From Marinobacter sp. Arc7-DN-1 (GTDB lineage: Bacteria > Pseudomonadota > Gammaproteobacteria > Pseudomonadales > Oleiphilaceae): a stretch of 64,000 nucleotides of DNA. The stretch lies in NCBI RefSeq assembly GCF_003441595.1, contig NZ_CP031848.1, forward strand, positions 248,001-312,000, read 5' to 3'. A program made the position numbers and the translations under genes. This document shows positions 44,477 to 53,564 of this stretch, piece after piece. A model generated the notes under the pieces. It had not been told where the DNA came from. It saw only the letters and a list, made by a program, of their open reading frames with translations, and did not search any database. Positions within the stretch are counted from its first letter, which is position 1, and the number at the start of each line of letters is the position of its first letter.

Positions 44477-45967
44477 TCAGTCAGATGGCTGAGAGGGATA
44501 AATAAACTGATAGTCCGCAGTGTCCACCCGTCGTGTCGCGAAACGATAGGTGAAGGTAAACCCCGGCCAGTTAATGGTATTCCGGCCATTAGCATCAAGG
44601 TACCAGGAAGTACACCCGGAACTCCAGACAGTGTCTTCAAGCCCGTCCTGGACGACATGGGTAAACCGGTCCTGCCTGTCCTGGCGAACGTCCATGGCGG
44701 AGCCGGGGTATTTTCCGAGCGCATCCAGGCAACCGAGGACATAACGGAACTGGGACTCCAGCATGTACAGAATGGAGTTGTGGGCCAGGTTGGTGTTGGG
44801 GCCATACAGCATGAACAGATTGGGAAAGCCGCTGACGGTGATGCCTTTGAAGGCGGCTGCGCCGTTCTGCCAGGCCTCGTTCAGGGTCTTCCCGCTCCGG
44901 CCGGTTATCCGCATGGGGGAGAGAAACTCCGAGGCCCGGAAACCGGTCCCGCAGATGATGGCATCCACCGGGTGGTGGTGGCTGTCTCGGGTAACTACAC
45001 CGGTCTCATCAATATGGTCAATGGGGTCGGTAATCAGATTCACATTTGGCCGGTTAATGGCCGGGTACCAATCGTTGGAAATCAGAATGCGCTTACAGCC
45101 GATTTTGTAATCGGGGATGATACGGTGCAGCTTTGCCGGGTCGGTGACCTGCTTTCTGGCTTCTCGTTTTGCCTGGTTGGCATGGAACTCCAGCAATCCG
45201 CTGAATTTGGTGAATGCCAGGGCCCGGCTTTCGTTTTTCCAGTAGATCAGATAGCGGTAGACCCGGTCCCAGGCCGGGACTTTCTGGAACAAGGCCTGCT
45301 CCCAGGGTTTGAAGGGGCGGTCCGGCTTGGGCAGCACCCAGGCGGCAGAGCGCTGGAACAGGTCCAGCTGTTTTACCTTTGGGGCAATCTCCGGCACAAA
45401 CTGGATGGCACTCGCGCCAGTACCGATAACCGCTACCCGCTTACCCGTCAGATCATAGCCGTGATCCCAGCGGGCTGAATGAAACAGCTTGCCTTTGAAG
45501 CGCTCCAGGCCATCGAGCTTTGGCCAGGCGGGCTGATTCAACTGGCCTGTTGCCGTGATCAGCACGCTTGCGGTCAGTTGCTCGCCGGTGGCCAGAGTAA
45601 CGGTCCATTGATTGTTGTTGTCATCAAAAGCCGCCTCCTGCACTTCCGAATTAAAACGGATGTGGTCGGCCAGCCGGTATTTGGCGACACAGTGTTCCAT
45701 GTACCCGAGGATTTCCCGTTGCAGGCCAAATTTTCTGGACCAGTCGTGCTTGGGTTCAAACGAGTAGGAGTAGAAGTGGGACTGGACATCGCAGGCTGCG
45801 CCAGGGTAGGTATTGTCGCGCCAGGTGCCACCCACCCGGTCGGCTTTTTCCAGCAGTGTCAGGTTGGTGTAGCCCGCCAGCTTCAGTTTTATGGCTATTC
45901 CGAGGCCGCCGAAACCGGCGCCAATGATCAGAATGGATGGGCGTTCACGTTCGCTGGGCGGGGTCAT
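44477..45967 (-). CDS. Flavin-containing monooxygenase, Baeyer-Villiger type
   Basis: 496-residue FAD/NADPH monooxygenase. The FAD motif IIGAGFGGLGIA is at the N-terminus; the Baeyer-Villiger fingerprint FKGKLFHSARWDH near residue 155 (FxGxxxHxxxWD form) and the NADPH motif VAVIGTGASAIQFV are intact. Such enzymes insert oxygen into ketones or oxidise N or S atoms. The substrate cannot be read. It is followed on the same strand by a GntR regulator and an SBF transporter, suggesting a small uptake and oxidation unit. The LysR gene further upstream belongs to the DAB locus. Confidence 0.88.
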   Translation of the reverse strand: MTPPSERERPSILIIGAGFGGLGIAIKLKLAGYTNLTLLEKADRVGGTWRDNTYPGAACDVQSHFYSYSFEPKHDWSRKFGLQREILGYMEHCVAKYRLADHIRFNSEVQEAAFDDNNNQWTVTLATGEQLTASVLITATGQLNQPAWPKLDGLERFKGKLFHSARWDHGYDLTGKRVAVIGTGASAIQFVPEIAPKVKQLDLFQRSAAWVLPKPDRPFKPWEQALFQKVPAWDRVYRYLIYWKNESRALAFTKFSGLLEFHANQAKREARKQVTDPAKLHRIIPDYKIGCKRILISNDWYPAINRPNVNLITDPIDHIDETGVVTRDSHHHPVDAIICGTGFRASEFLSPMRITGRSGKTLNEAWQNGAAAFKGITVSGFPNLFMLYGPNTNLAHNSILYMLESQFRYVLGCLDALGKYPGSAMDVRQDRQDRFTHVVQDGLEDTVWSSGCTSWYLDANGRNTINWPGFTFTYRFATRRVDTADYQFIYPSQPSD

Positions 45968-46057
45968 GGAAGGCTGTCCGTCATTATTGTTGTGCTCGTT
46001 CGGGATCAGTATACGGTTCTACAGCACCCCGATGGATGACTTTTTTGGCCAGACTGG

Positions 46058-46969
46058 CTAGTCAGAATGATCAACCGTGGGCTGGGCGAGAAAATTATCA
46101 GAGGTCTGCGAAAGCAGCGCCCGCAGCGCTGGAGTCTCGAACTGGCGCCGGATGCTGATGGCGTAGAATTCCTCGAAGACGCCGGGCAGGGCGCCGTAAT
46201 CCGACAGGGCCCCGCTTTTAAGTTCGTCCCGCACCACCACCGGCGGCATGATGGCAAAGTGCCCGGTGTCCCGTGTCAGCAGTCGCATCATGGCCATGTC
46301 GTCCACTTCCGCGGCAATGTGCGGGCGGAGCCTGTGGTATTCGCAGAGCTGATCAAAAGCCTGGCGTATGTTGTTGTCCGGTCCCGGAACAATCAGGCTC
46401 CGGTTCCTGAGCATCTCAGGGAACTCTCTTTGCACCTCCAGGCCCGTCGGGCCAATGATGCTTACCGGCTGTTTGGCGATCAGACGGGAGCGCCAGGGGT
46501 TCTGCTCATCCCCCTGTACTGTCTGATTGGAAAGAATCAGGTCCAGTCGATGGGCCGACAGACGCCGCAGCAATTCATCGATGTGGCTGCTTTGCAGGCT
46601 AAGCTCCAGATCCTCCCGGTTCAGTAAGGGTTGCAGAAAACCCTCCTGAAAGTTCCGTGACAGGGTCGCGACGGCGCCAATGCGGAGGATTTCCCGGTTC
46701 GGTTGCGCGCCTGAGGCAAACAGGGCCGACAGTTCCTCACCTTGCCGGAAGATTTCTTCGGCATAGGAGAAAGCCATGCGTCCCGCCTCGGACAGCTTGA
46801 GCCGGCGCCCCTCCCGAATGAACAGGTCATGGCCGAGGCTTTCCTCCAGTTTCCGGATCTGCCCTGAAAGAGCGGACTGGGAAATATGCAGGGAGTCTGC
46901 CGCCCGGGTGAGATGGCCGGTGCGGGCAACCTTCCAGAAATAATACAGGTGGTGGTAATTGAGCTTCAT
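46058..46969 (-). CDS. LysR-family transcriptional regulator for dab genes
   Basis: 303-residue LysR regulator, NhaR-like. The N-terminal helix-turn-helix reads MKLNYHHLYYFWKVARTGHL then AADSLHISQSALSGQIRKLE; the effector domain follows (SRLIAKQPVSIIGPTGLEV). It is divergent from dabB with a 113-bp AT-rich region between (46970-47082) that must hold both promoters and its operator. I see no clear T-N11-A dyad. Its likely role is control of inorganic carbon uptake in response to CO2 or bicarbonate limitation, inferred from position. Confidence 0.88.
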   Translation of the reverse strand: MKLNYHHLYYFWKVARTGHLTRAADSLHISQSALSGQIRKLEESLGHDLFIREGRRLKLSEAGRMAFSYAEEIFRQGEELSALFASGAQPNREILRIGAVATLSRNFQEGFLQPLLNREDLELSLQSSHIDELLRRLSAHRLDLILSNQTVQGDEQNPWRSRLIAKQPVSIIGPTGLEVQREFPEMLRNRSLIVPGPDNNIRQAFDQLCEYHRLRPHIAAEVDDMAMMRLLTRDTGHFAIMPPVVVRDELKSGALSDYGALPGVFEEFYAISIRRQFETPALRALLSQTSDNFLAQPTVDHSD

Positions 46970-47082
46970 TGCCGACCGTTCTCAAAAACAGAATGAATTA
47001 ATCAGTATAAACCATTTTTTATATCGGTCTGGCAAGGGCAAAGTACTCCCGAAAGGTTCCGCCAAACAGAAGGTTTGTCCCT

Positions 47083-48702
47083 ATGAATCCAATCGCTGAA
47101 TTTTCTTCGTTACTGGTACTGGCCATCTGGCTGATGCTGCCGGTGGCCCTTTTTGCGCTGGCCGGATTGAGCGGCTGGCTGAAAAGCCCCCTGAAGCGGA
47201 ATCACTGCTGGCGCATTGCCGGCTGGCTGATGGTGCTCTCAATGGCCGCGTCTTTACTGGTTGCCACTTTGCTTATCATCCAGTCCGTGGTCGTTGGCGA
47301 CAGCAACACACTGGCTACCCTCGGCAGTCGCTTTGGCTTGTACCCGGATGGTATCGCCGTCTGGATGGCTCTGATGGTGGCGTTCGTTGGGTGGGTGATT
47401 CTGCGGTTTGCGCACAATTATCTCAGCCAGGATCCCGGCCGTGATCGCTTCCTTCCCTGGTTCCTGGTTACGATCGCTTCGGTTCTGGTTCTGGTTTTCA
47501 CCAATAACCTGCTGATTCTGGCAGGCGCCTGGATTGGTGTCAGCCTGGCCCTGCACCACCTTCTTACGCTTTACCAGGACCGGCCACAGGCGCGAATGGC
47601 AGCGGTTCAGAAGTTTATCGTCAGCCGCGCCGGAGACGTGCTGGTGATTTCGGGTGTGGTGTTGCTGTATCTCCACTACGGCACCTTTTACCTGCCAGAG
47701 ATGGTGACGAGCGAGACCGCCCGTGCAGGTGGTTCGCCGGAGCTGACCATGGCCTCGGTGGCCCTGGCTCTGGCGGCCATTCTCAAGTGTGCCCAGATCC
47801 CCTTCCATGGCTGGCTTATCCGGGTGATGGAGGCGCCGACGCCGGTTTCTGCACTGTTGCATGCCGGCGTGATCAACCTCGGCGGATTTCTGTGGCTGCG
47901 TTTGTTCCCGGTCTTCGACGGATTCACCGCCGGACACCTGTTACTGCTGGTGATTGGCGGCCTCACAGCGGTCGTTGCGGCGCTCACCATGATGACCCAA
48001 CACTCCGTGAAGCATGCTCTGGCCTGGTCCACCTGTGCGCAGATGGGGTTCATGCTGTTTGAAATCGGCATGGGAGCCTACACGCTGGCGCTGCTGCATC
48101 TGTTGGCTCACTCGCTTTATAAGGCCCACTCCTTCCTGGCCTCCGGGCGCACGGTGGTGGTGTCGGCGGCGGGTGGCTTTGCCGAGCCTCCAGTGGCCAG
48201 CCGGATGCTCTGGGCGGGCTCAACCGGGCTGGTCGCAACTCTGATTCTGTTCCAGGCTCCGTGGATTGTTGAGCACAACCCGGTTTTCGGGGCGCTGCTG
48301 GTGCTTGCAGTCGCCGCCGCGGCCATGGGCATACCGGCCGGCGCAACCGCTTCAGTAAAATTCAAACTGGCAGGCATGTCGGTGTTGCTGGTTCCGGTCT
48401 ATTCACTGCTGCATACGCTGGTGGGGCCGGCGGTGCCCGTGCATGAGGGTTTTGCCGTTCCTCCGGTCGGTTACGCACTGGGGGCGGCAATGGTCGCGTT
48501 GCTGGCCCTATGTTCGCTGCTGATTGTTCTGGGCGCCCGTTTCCGGGCAACCCGGGTGCTCGGCGCCCACTTCCGGCAGGGGCTCTATCTCGACCTGCCG
48601 TTTGACCGGCTGACCCGTCAGCTGGCGGCCGAAGCGCTGAGGGTGCCGTCAATGTTTCGTAGAGTTCCCCATCATCCGTTCAGACTGGAGGAAAGATCAT
48701 GA
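47083..48702 (+). CDS. dabB: DabB, NuoL/MrpA-like membrane subunit of DAB carbon uptake
   Basis: 539-residue polytopic membrane protein of the NuoL/NuoM/MrpD family, with about 13 segments. Functional core: a lysine in ALAAILKCAQIPFHGWLIRVMEAPTPVSALLHAGVI-like stretches (about residues 235-265) and HLLAHSLYKAHSFL near 345, both conserved in proton-translocating antiporter-type subunits. In the DAB system DabB carries protons and couples the gradient to the zinc-enzyme-like DabA at the cytoplasmic face. It is separated from the rest of complex I and overlaps dabA by ATGA, so it is not a nuo gene. Confidence 0.92.
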   Translation: MNPIAEFSSLLVLAIWLMLPVALFALAGLSGWLKSPLKRNHCWRIAGWLMVLSMAASLLVATLLIIQSVVVGDSNTLATLGSRFGLYPDGIAVWMALMVAFVGWVILRFAHNYLSQDPGRDRFLPWFLVTIASVLVLVFTNNLLILAGAWIGVSLALHHLLTLYQDRPQARMAAVQKFIVSRAGDVLVISGVVLLYLHYGTFYLPEMVTSETARAGGSPELTMASVALALAAILKCAQIPFHGWLIRVMEAPTPVSALLHAGVINLGGFLWLRLFPVFDGFTAGHLLLLVIGGLTAVVAALTMMTQHSVKHALAWSTCAQMGFMLFEIGMGAYTLALLHLLAHSLYKAHSFLASGRTVVVSAAGGFAEPPVASRMLWAGSTGLVATLILFQAPWIVEHNPVFGALLVLAVAAAAMGIPAGATASVKFKLAGMSVLLVPVYSLLHTLVGPAVPVHEGFAVPPVGYALGAAMVALLALCSLLIVLGARFRATRVLGAHFRQGLYLDLPFDRLTRQLAAEALRVPSMFRRVPHHPFRLEERS

Positions 48703-51164
48703 CCAATTTATCGGTGTCGGTGCCGGAGTTGCAGGTAATGGATGATGGTTGGCGCGACTCTTTCCGCAAGGCCTGTAACCTGATTGCGCCGGTGTGGCCG
48801 CTGGATCAGTGGATTGCGGTCAACCCGTTCTGGGGCCTGAGGCATAGTACGGCGGCGAGAGCAGACCAGCTTCTGCAGGAGCGTGGCGGGATCAACATGC
48901 TGATGCCCCCGGAGTATTACCGGGAGGCTTGGGACGGCGGCCGGATCCGGGAAGAGGATCTCAGGGCGAGTATCGAGGAGTTTGGCGGCGAGCAGTGTCT
49001 TGCGGATTATCTGGACTGGCCTGGCCGTCCATCAAACACCTCTGCTCCCGGACAGGGCTCGATTCTTGGTACGTTTTCAGGAGGTCCGGCAAACTCCGCA
49101 GGCAATGGTGAAGAGAACCTGGCTGAGGTGGTTTGTGATCAGGTTTCGAAAACCTGTGGCGCTTTTTTTGACCAGCGCCAGGGCCGTTGGTCTGCGACCA
49201 GGGGCGAATATGACACGGGTTTGTTCGGGTTCTGGCTCGAGTCGGTTCGCGAGGATCGTTCCCTGGATTTCAGAACCGGTCTGGCGGGTGCCCGGGCGTT
49301 TTTCAACGCCGTGCCGGATACCATGGATGAGGCGATTGAAGAATCGATCAAGGCCATCAGGGTTTCTGGTCAGGAGCTTGAGGCCCTGTTCCACAGTCTG
49401 TTGCTTCGGGTAAACGGCTGGGCCTCCTGGTGCCGTGGAGAGGACTGGCGCGCCGGCCTTGAGGGCGCATCGTCTGATCGCTGCGCAGAACTGCTGGCCA
49501 TCATGCTGGTCTGGGAGTCCCTCGGCGCTGGCTTTGCCTCGCCCGCCCAAAAAGCCCAATGGCAGAAACAGAGAGCGCGGGCACGCCGTGCCGGCGACCG
49601 GAACGATCGGAACAGGCTCTGGGTGTGGCAGCGTGCGTTTGAGCTCGGTTATCAGCGCACGCTTTGGCAGGCGCTTGGATTCGGGCATCAGACCGAGCCG
49701 GTTTCGGTTCCAGACAACGAGACGCTGGAAGCCCAGGCTGTCTTCTGTATTGATGTCCGGTCTGAAGTGATGCGCCGACACCTGGAAGAGGTCTGTCCCG
49801 GCGTTCAGACGCTGGGTTTCGCGGGCTTTTTCGGAATGCCCATTGCGCACCAGCAGCACGGGCCTTTCGCGCCGGTCCGGCGCCTGCCGGGGCTATTGTC
49901 AGCGCCATACCGTTTAATCGATACCAAGGGCAGCTTGCGGGAAGACTTCGCTGAAAACAGGGCATTGGATCAGAAGGAAATTGCCCGGGAATCGGTGAGA
50001 AAGGCGAAATACAGCAGTCTCTCCACATTTACTATGGTGGAAACAACCGGGCTTGCGTGGGCCTGGAAATTGCTGAAGGACAGCTTGAAGCGTGGCCAGC
50101 ACAGCAATACTGAACATTGTATTGAAGGGCGACTGGTTCATAACCATGGCGGTGATCCCCTTTCCGATGCGGAAAAGGTAACGCTGGCAGAAAACATGCT
50201 CCGGGGCATGTCGTTAACCGGCAGCTTTGCGCCCTTGCTGGTGTTTGTTGGCCATGGCAGTCATACCGATAACAATCCGAATCAGGCCGGACTGGATTGC
50301 GGCGCCTGCGGCGGCCAGAGTGGCGGCGTCAACGCGCGCCTTGCCGCCCGCCTGATCAACGAGCCCGAAATCCGGGCAGGGCTGGCCGCCCGGGGTATAA
50401 GAATCCCCGACTATACCTGGGCCGTGGCTGCCGAGCATTGCACGGCCACTGACAAGGTGACCATTGCCGATCACCACCTGATTCCGGATTCCCACGTTCA
50501 TAAACTGGCGGATTTACAGGCGGGTTTTGAGGAGGCTGGCGTTCGGGTTCGCAAGGAGCGGGCAACGCCACTGAAACTGAATGGGTTGGGGGATGACCAG
50601 CTGAAAGAAGCCATGGAGAAAAGGACCAGAGACTGGTCAGAGGTGCGTCCGGAGTGGGGGTTGGCCAACAATGCAGCCATCATCTTTGCCAAGCGGACAA
50701 GAACCCGCGGCAGGAATCTTTCCGGCCGGGTATTTCTGCACGATTATGATCCCGCCCTGGATGCCGATGGCAGCCTGCTGGAAGGGCTGCTTGCCGCTCC
50801 GATGATCGTAGCCAACTGGATTAACCTCCAGTACTTTGCTTCGGTAACGGTTCCGGAAGTCTACGGCTCAGGGAACAAGCTGCTTCATTCGGTCGTTGGT
50901 GGCAATGTGGGGGTGGTTGAAGGCAATGGGTCGCATCTTAGGATCGGCCTGCCTCTGCAATCGGTGCACGACGGAACCTACTGGCGCCACGAACCGGTTC
51001 GGCTGACGGTGCTGATTGACGCTCCGGCACAGCGGATAGAGTCGGTGATTCGTTGCCAGCCAGACGTGGCGGCCCTGGTGCAGAATCAGTGGGTCTGCCT
51101 GTGCCGGATGTCTGAGAATGGGGCAGAGCGTTACGATAAGGGGCAGTGGAAAAGCATAGCGTGA
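48699..51164 (+). CDS. dabA: DabA, zinc-binding (DUF2309) subunit of DAB carbon uptake
   Basis: 821-residue soluble-face subunit of the DAB inorganic carbon system. The beta-carbonic-anhydrase-like zinc site is recognisable: C350 and D352 in VFCIDVRSE, H519 in GHGSHTDNNP and C534 in DCGACGGQSGG, matching the C/D/H/C set known for this family. It is thought to hydrate CO2 to bicarbonate, driven by DabB proton flow. The length fits DUF2309 proteins. ATGA overlap with dabB. A LysR regulator is divergent from the pair. No carboxysome genes are in this window. Confidence 0.93.
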   Translation: MTNLSVSVPELQVMDDGWRDSFRKACNLIAPVWPLDQWIAVNPFWGLRHSTAARADQLLQERGGINMLMPPEYYREAWDGGRIREEDLRASIEEFGGEQCLADYLDWPGRPSNTSAPGQGSILGTFSGGPANSAGNGEENLAEVVCDQVSKTCGAFFDQRQGRWSATRGEYDTGLFGFWLESVREDRSLDFRTGLAGARAFFNAVPDTMDEAIEESIKAIRVSGQELEALFHSLLLRVNGWASWCRGEDWRAGLEGASSDRCAELLAIMLVWESLGAGFASPAQKAQWQKQRARARRAGDRNDRNRLWVWQRAFELGYQRTLWQALGFGHQTEPVSVPDNETLEAQAVFCIDVRSEVMRRHLEEVCPGVQTLGFAGFFGMPIAHQQHGPFAPVRRLPGLLSAPYRLIDTKGSLREDFAENRALDQKEIARESVRKAKYSSLSTFTMVETTGLAWAWKLLKDSLKRGQHSNTEHCIEGRLVHNHGGDPLSDAEKVTLAENMLRGMSLTGSFAPLLVFVGHGSHTDNNPNQAGLDCGACGGQSGGVNARLAARLINEPEIRAGLAARGIRIPDYTWAVAAEHCTATDKVTIADHHLIPDSHVHKLADLQAGFEEAGVRVRKERATPLKLNGLGDDQLKEAMEKRTRDWSEVRPEWGLANNAAIIFAKRTRTRGRNLSGRVFLHDYDPALDADGSLLEGLLAAPMIVANWINLQYFASVTVPEVYGSGNKLLHSVVGGNVGVVEGNGSHLRIGLPLQSVHDGTYWRHEPVRLTVLIDAPAQRIESVIRCQPDVAALVQNQWVCLCRMSENGAERYDKGQWKSIA

Positions 51165-51168
51165 GGCA

Positions 51169-51194
51169 GGGCGGCCTTTACCTGCCTGCCGCCC
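51169..51194. terminator. Hairpin between convergent dabA and yebG
   Basis: GGGCGGC (51169-51175) pairs perfectly with GCCGCCC (51188-51194). An alternative stem AGGCAGG/CCTGCCT overlaps it. On the plus strand it is followed by TTGGCTCTTATT, modestly T-rich. It lies between the dabA stop and the yebG stop and may end transcription from both sides. Confidence 0.5.
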
Positions 51195-51201
51195 TTGGCT
51201 C

Positions 51202-51474
51202 TTATTCCTGCTCCGCGTTAAGAAGATCCGGTTTTTTGAGCGATTTCTGAAACAGATCCTTTTCTTCAGCGATGGCCATGGCGCAGCGTTCAGCCAGGTC
51301 ATCGCCAAGCCCTTCAACCTTGCGGCTGAGAAATACCTGAATTTCTTCGGCCAGCTCCAGAACCTTATCCCGGGCATCGGCTTCGGCTTTTGAGGTGAAC
51401 AGCATCGTGTCAGGATTTTTCAGTGCCATATCCAGGCCGTCCCTATCGGAAAAGTAGACTGCTTGTACTGCCAT
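51202..51474 (-). CDS. yebG: YebG family SOS-response protein
   Basis: 90-residue protein similar to E. coli YebG: MAVQAVYFSDRDGLDMALKN then MLFTSKAEADARDKVLELAEE and AIAEEKDLF. I chose the second ATG (51474), which has GCGAGGA at the right spacing and matches the family start; an ATG two codons earlier is almost on top of the ribosome-binding site. A perfect LexA box lies upstream at 51505-51520, as in E. coli, so it is DNA-damage inducible. The molecular role is not known in detail. Confidence 0.9.
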   Translation of the reverse strand: MAVQAVYFSDRDGLDMALKNPDTMLFTSKAEADARDKVLELAEEIQVFLSRKVEGLGDDLAERCAMAIAEEKDLFQKSLKKPDLLNAEQE

Positions 51475-51504
51475 GGTCATTCCTCGCAGTGAGCGTTAGT
51501 AGTA

Positions 51505-51520
51505 CTGTATAAAAACACAG
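51505..51520. promoter_or_regulatory. LexA (SOS) box of yebG
   Basis: CTGT-ATAAAAAC-ACAG, an exact match to the CTGT-N8-ACAG LexA consensus with an AT-rich spacer, 30 bp upstream of the yebG ATG on the minus strand. Because yebG is a known LexA-regulated gene in E. coli, the assignment is well supported. Confidence 0.88.
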
Positions 51521-51555
51521 TCTATCCGACAGGGGGTCGCCAACACAATGGCAAT

Positions 51556-51581
51556 CGGGCTTCAGCAATTGCCGAAGCCCG
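51556..51581 (-). terminator. Stem-loop downstream of fabH
   Basis: CGGGCTTC (51556-51563) and GAAGCCCG (51574-51581) form a perfect 8-bp stem with a 10-nt loop, 26 nt beyond the fabH stop codon when reading leftward. The following minus-strand bases (ATTGCCATTGTG) are only slightly T-rich. It also separates fabH from the yebG promoter. Confidence 0.55.
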
Positions 51582-51607
51582 GAAAGACAGGGTACGGGAA
51601 GGGAAAA

Positions 51608-52576
51608 TCAGTATCTCAGTAGTGCGGAACCCCAGGTGAATCCGCCACCGAAGGCCTCCAGCAGGATCACCTCATTGCGCTTGATTCGCCCGTCGCGCAC
51701 GGCAACATCCAGGGCAAGGGGGATCGAAGCCGCAGAGGTGTTGCCATGCTGGCCAACAGTAACAACAACCTGGTCCATGGACATATTCAGTTTTCTGGCA
51801 GTAGCCGAGATGATTCGAAGATTGGCCTGGTGGGGCACCAGCCAGTCAATATCCGATTTCTGCATCTGATTGGCTTCGAGGGTTTCGTCGACAATCTTGC
51901 CGAGCGTGTTCACCGCCACCTTGAACACTTCATTGCCCTTCATCTCCACAAACGCGCGCCCGGCTTTCACCTGATCATAACCATCCGCAATACCGCAGGG
52001 CACATGAAGTAACTCTTCATATTGGCCATCGGCGTGGATGTGCGTGGAGAGAATGCCGGTTTCGTCATCGGCTTCCAGGATCACCGCACCGGCACCGTCC
52101 CCGAAGAGTACACAGGTGCCACGGTCTTCCCAGTTGATGATGCGGGAGAATACCTCAGCCCCGATGACGAGCGCCTTCTTGCTGCTGCCGGTTTTGATGA
52201 ATTTTTCCGCAGTTGCCAATGCGTAGACAAAACCGCTGCAGACTGCCTGAATATCGAAAGCGGGGCAGCCATGGATTCCCAGCCGGGCCTGAAGAATGCA
52301 GGCGGAGCTCGGGAAAATCTTGTCCGGGGTGGAGGTGGCGAACACAATCAGATCAATGTCTTCAGCGTTAATGCCAGCGGCGTCAATGGCGTTCCTCGCA
52401 GCTTGCTCGGCCAGGTCGACCGTGGTCTGTCCCTCAATGGCAATATGCCGTTGCTCGATTCCGGTGCGCTCGCGAATCCACTGGTCTGTGGTGTCGACCA
52501 TTTTCTCAAGGTCTTTATTGGTAACGATATTGTCTGGCAGGTAAGAGCCGGTGCCGGTAATTCGTGCAAAGGTCAT
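51608..52576 (-). CDS. fabH: 3-oxoacyl-ACP synthase III, FabH
   Basis: 322-residue beta-ketoacyl-ACP synthase III that starts fatty acid synthesis by condensing acetyl-CoA with malonyl-ACP. The catalytic triad is present: C113 in AVCSGF, H249 in LVPHQANLR and N279 in [23 protein letters not shown] is the CoA-binding region. It stands alone rather than inside the fabD-fabG-acp operon, so it may be a second copy or a family member with other acyl primers. The start is the ATG at 52576. Confidence 0.9.
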   Translation of the reverse strand: MTFARITGTGSYLPDNIVTNKDLEKMVDTTDQWIRERTGIEQRHIAIEGQTTVDLAEQAARNAIDAAGINAEDIDLIVFATSTPDKIFPSSACILQARLGIHGCPAFDIQAVCSGFVYALATAEKFIKTGSSKKALVIGAEVFSRIINWEDRGTCVLFGDGAGAVILEADDETGILSTHIHADGQYEELLHVPCGIADGYDQVKAGRAFVEMKGNEVFKVAVNTLGKIVDETLEANQMQKSDIDWLVPHQANLRIISATARKLNMSMDQVVVTVGQHGNTSAASIPLALDVAVRDGRIKRNEVILLEAFGGGFTWGSALLRY

Positions 52577-52694
52577 TCGCGAGTGTCCCGAGGCGTAACT
52601 GGTTTAACGTTCTTCCATGCTATACCCATGTAACGTCGTGCGTAATTAGCGATTTGTCAAAGAAGCCCGGAAACTGGCAGGCTCGTCTATGCTG

Positions 52695-52708
52695 AAGGTG
52701 ATCACCTT
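52695..52708. promoter_or_regulatory. 14-bp perfect palindrome upstream of DUF465 gene
   Basis: AAGGTGATCACCTT is a perfect palindrome between fabH and the small DUF465 gene, 47 bp before the latter's ATG. It has the size and place of an operator for a dimeric regulator acting on either divergent gene. No known regulator site is recognised. Confidence 0.35.
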
Positions 52709-52754
52709 TGATCGACACGATGCATAACTCTGCACAGAAGAGGAGAGCAAGACG

Positions 52755-53006
52755 ATGGGCATTTCCAGCCATGAGCTTCACAAAGAATTTCCCCAGTACA
52801 GTGACCTTATTGATGAGCTCAAGAGCAACGACCCGAGGTTCGATGAAAAATTCCGGGAATACGCGGAGCTGGATCAGGAGATAGAGGGGTTGGAAAAGAG
52901 GGATGCGCCTATTAGTGACGACAAATTGCATCGCATGAAACAGAAGCGCGCCCGGCTTAAGGATAATCTTTACCAGGCGCTGGTTTCAAACGACAAGGCA
53001 TCATGA
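52755..53006 (+). CDS. DUF465/YdcH family small protein
   Basis: 83-residue charged helical protein (MGISSHELHKEFPQYSDLID, then LDQEIEGLEKRDAPI and LKDNLYQALVSN) of the YdcH/DUF465 family. It is predicted to be a two-helix coiled coil with LxxEIxGLE pattern. AGAGGAG lies 8-14 bases before the ATG. No partner is apparent. Cytosolic; function not known for the family. Confidence 0.85.
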   Translation: MGISSHELHKEFPQYSDLIDELKSNDPRFDEKFREYAELDQEIEGLEKRDAPISDDKLHRMKQKRARLKDNLYQALVSNDKAS

Positions 53007-53051
53007 AAACGTAATGAATGTGTAGCCTGAATTTAACGGAAAAACGCTGAG

Positions 53052-53072
53052 AGCCCCTGTGTGTAGGGGTTT
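53052..53072 (+). terminator. Terminator after DUF465 gene
   Basis: AGCCCCT (53052-53058) pairs with AGGGGTT (53065-53071) with one G-T pair around the loop GTGTGT, followed by TCCAAGTATTT. It lies 45 nt after the stop of the DUF465 gene. The U-tract is short, so efficiency may be moderate. Confidence 0.5.
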
Positions 53073-53177
53073 CCAAGTATTTAGAAAACTCCTCGTCAAC
53101 CCTAAAATAGGATCCTAATTAAACAAGGTCCCGGTTTTGAATGACCGACATTTTGTCGTTGACTCAGGAGTTTTAAA

Positions 53178-53330
53178 ATGAAAAGCGCAGCTTCTCTTTA
53201 CAAAGGCTGGCGGATGAAGCGCAACTTCGTCCGCCTGGTTATGACAATGGATCGCCGGTTGCTGAACGACGTCGGGTTTTCACCCGAACTGGTTGAACAG
53301 AAACTGAGCACGCCTTTCTGGAAATTCTGA
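53178..53330 (+). CDS. DUF1127-like 50-residue protein
   Basis: 50 codons, MKSAASLYKGWRMKRNFVRL onward, with CAGGAG eight bases before the ATG. The segment MDRRLLNDVGFSPELVEQ resembles the conserved arginine-rich core of DUF1127 (YjiS-like) proteins (RRLxxLsDhxLxDIGls), which in some bacteria bind RNA or affect phosphate and stress responses. A strong terminator follows. In the leader, CGACATTTTGTCG can form a small hairpin. It was missed by simple length cut-offs. Confidence 0.8.
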   Translation: MKSAASLYKGWRMKRNFVRLVMTMDRRLLNDVGFSPELVEQKLSTPFWKF

Positions 53331-53367
53331 TCCGGAAGAACTGACCGGCAATTGCACCGGTAATCTC

Positions 53368-53404
53368 CTGAGCTGGTGAGAAAATCACCAGTTCAGCGTT
53401 TTCG
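53368..53404 (+). terminator. Strong intrinsic terminator
   Basis: CTGAGCTGGTGA (53368-53379) pairs with TCACCAGTTCAG (53385-53396) over 12 bp including one G-T pair, with a GAAAA loop, and is followed by CGTTTTC. It sits 37 nt after the stop of the DUF1127-like gene. The rest of the gap to 53564 is AT-rich and holds nothing I can identify. Confidence 0.75.
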
Positions 53405-53564
53405 GAATGTGGCAAAAATAAAATATACCATTGTTCTTAAAGTGTTTTTATCTCGAAAAAATATAAGAAAGTTGATTTGTATCTGTATATTCCCTGAACG
53501 GATCAGTCTATAGTCTGGCTACCTCCAGAACCCCAACGGTTCACCCAGAAAGGAGAGCTCGACG

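Noticed and set aside
46010..46057. Possible terminator after the LysR gene
   Set aside because: The CCAG/CTGG complement has too small a loop to form a stable hairpin; the following A-rich run is not a terminator on the minus strand.
47083..48702. nuoL subunit of complex I
   Set aside because: It is isolated from other nuo genes and overlaps dabA, which identifies it as dabB.
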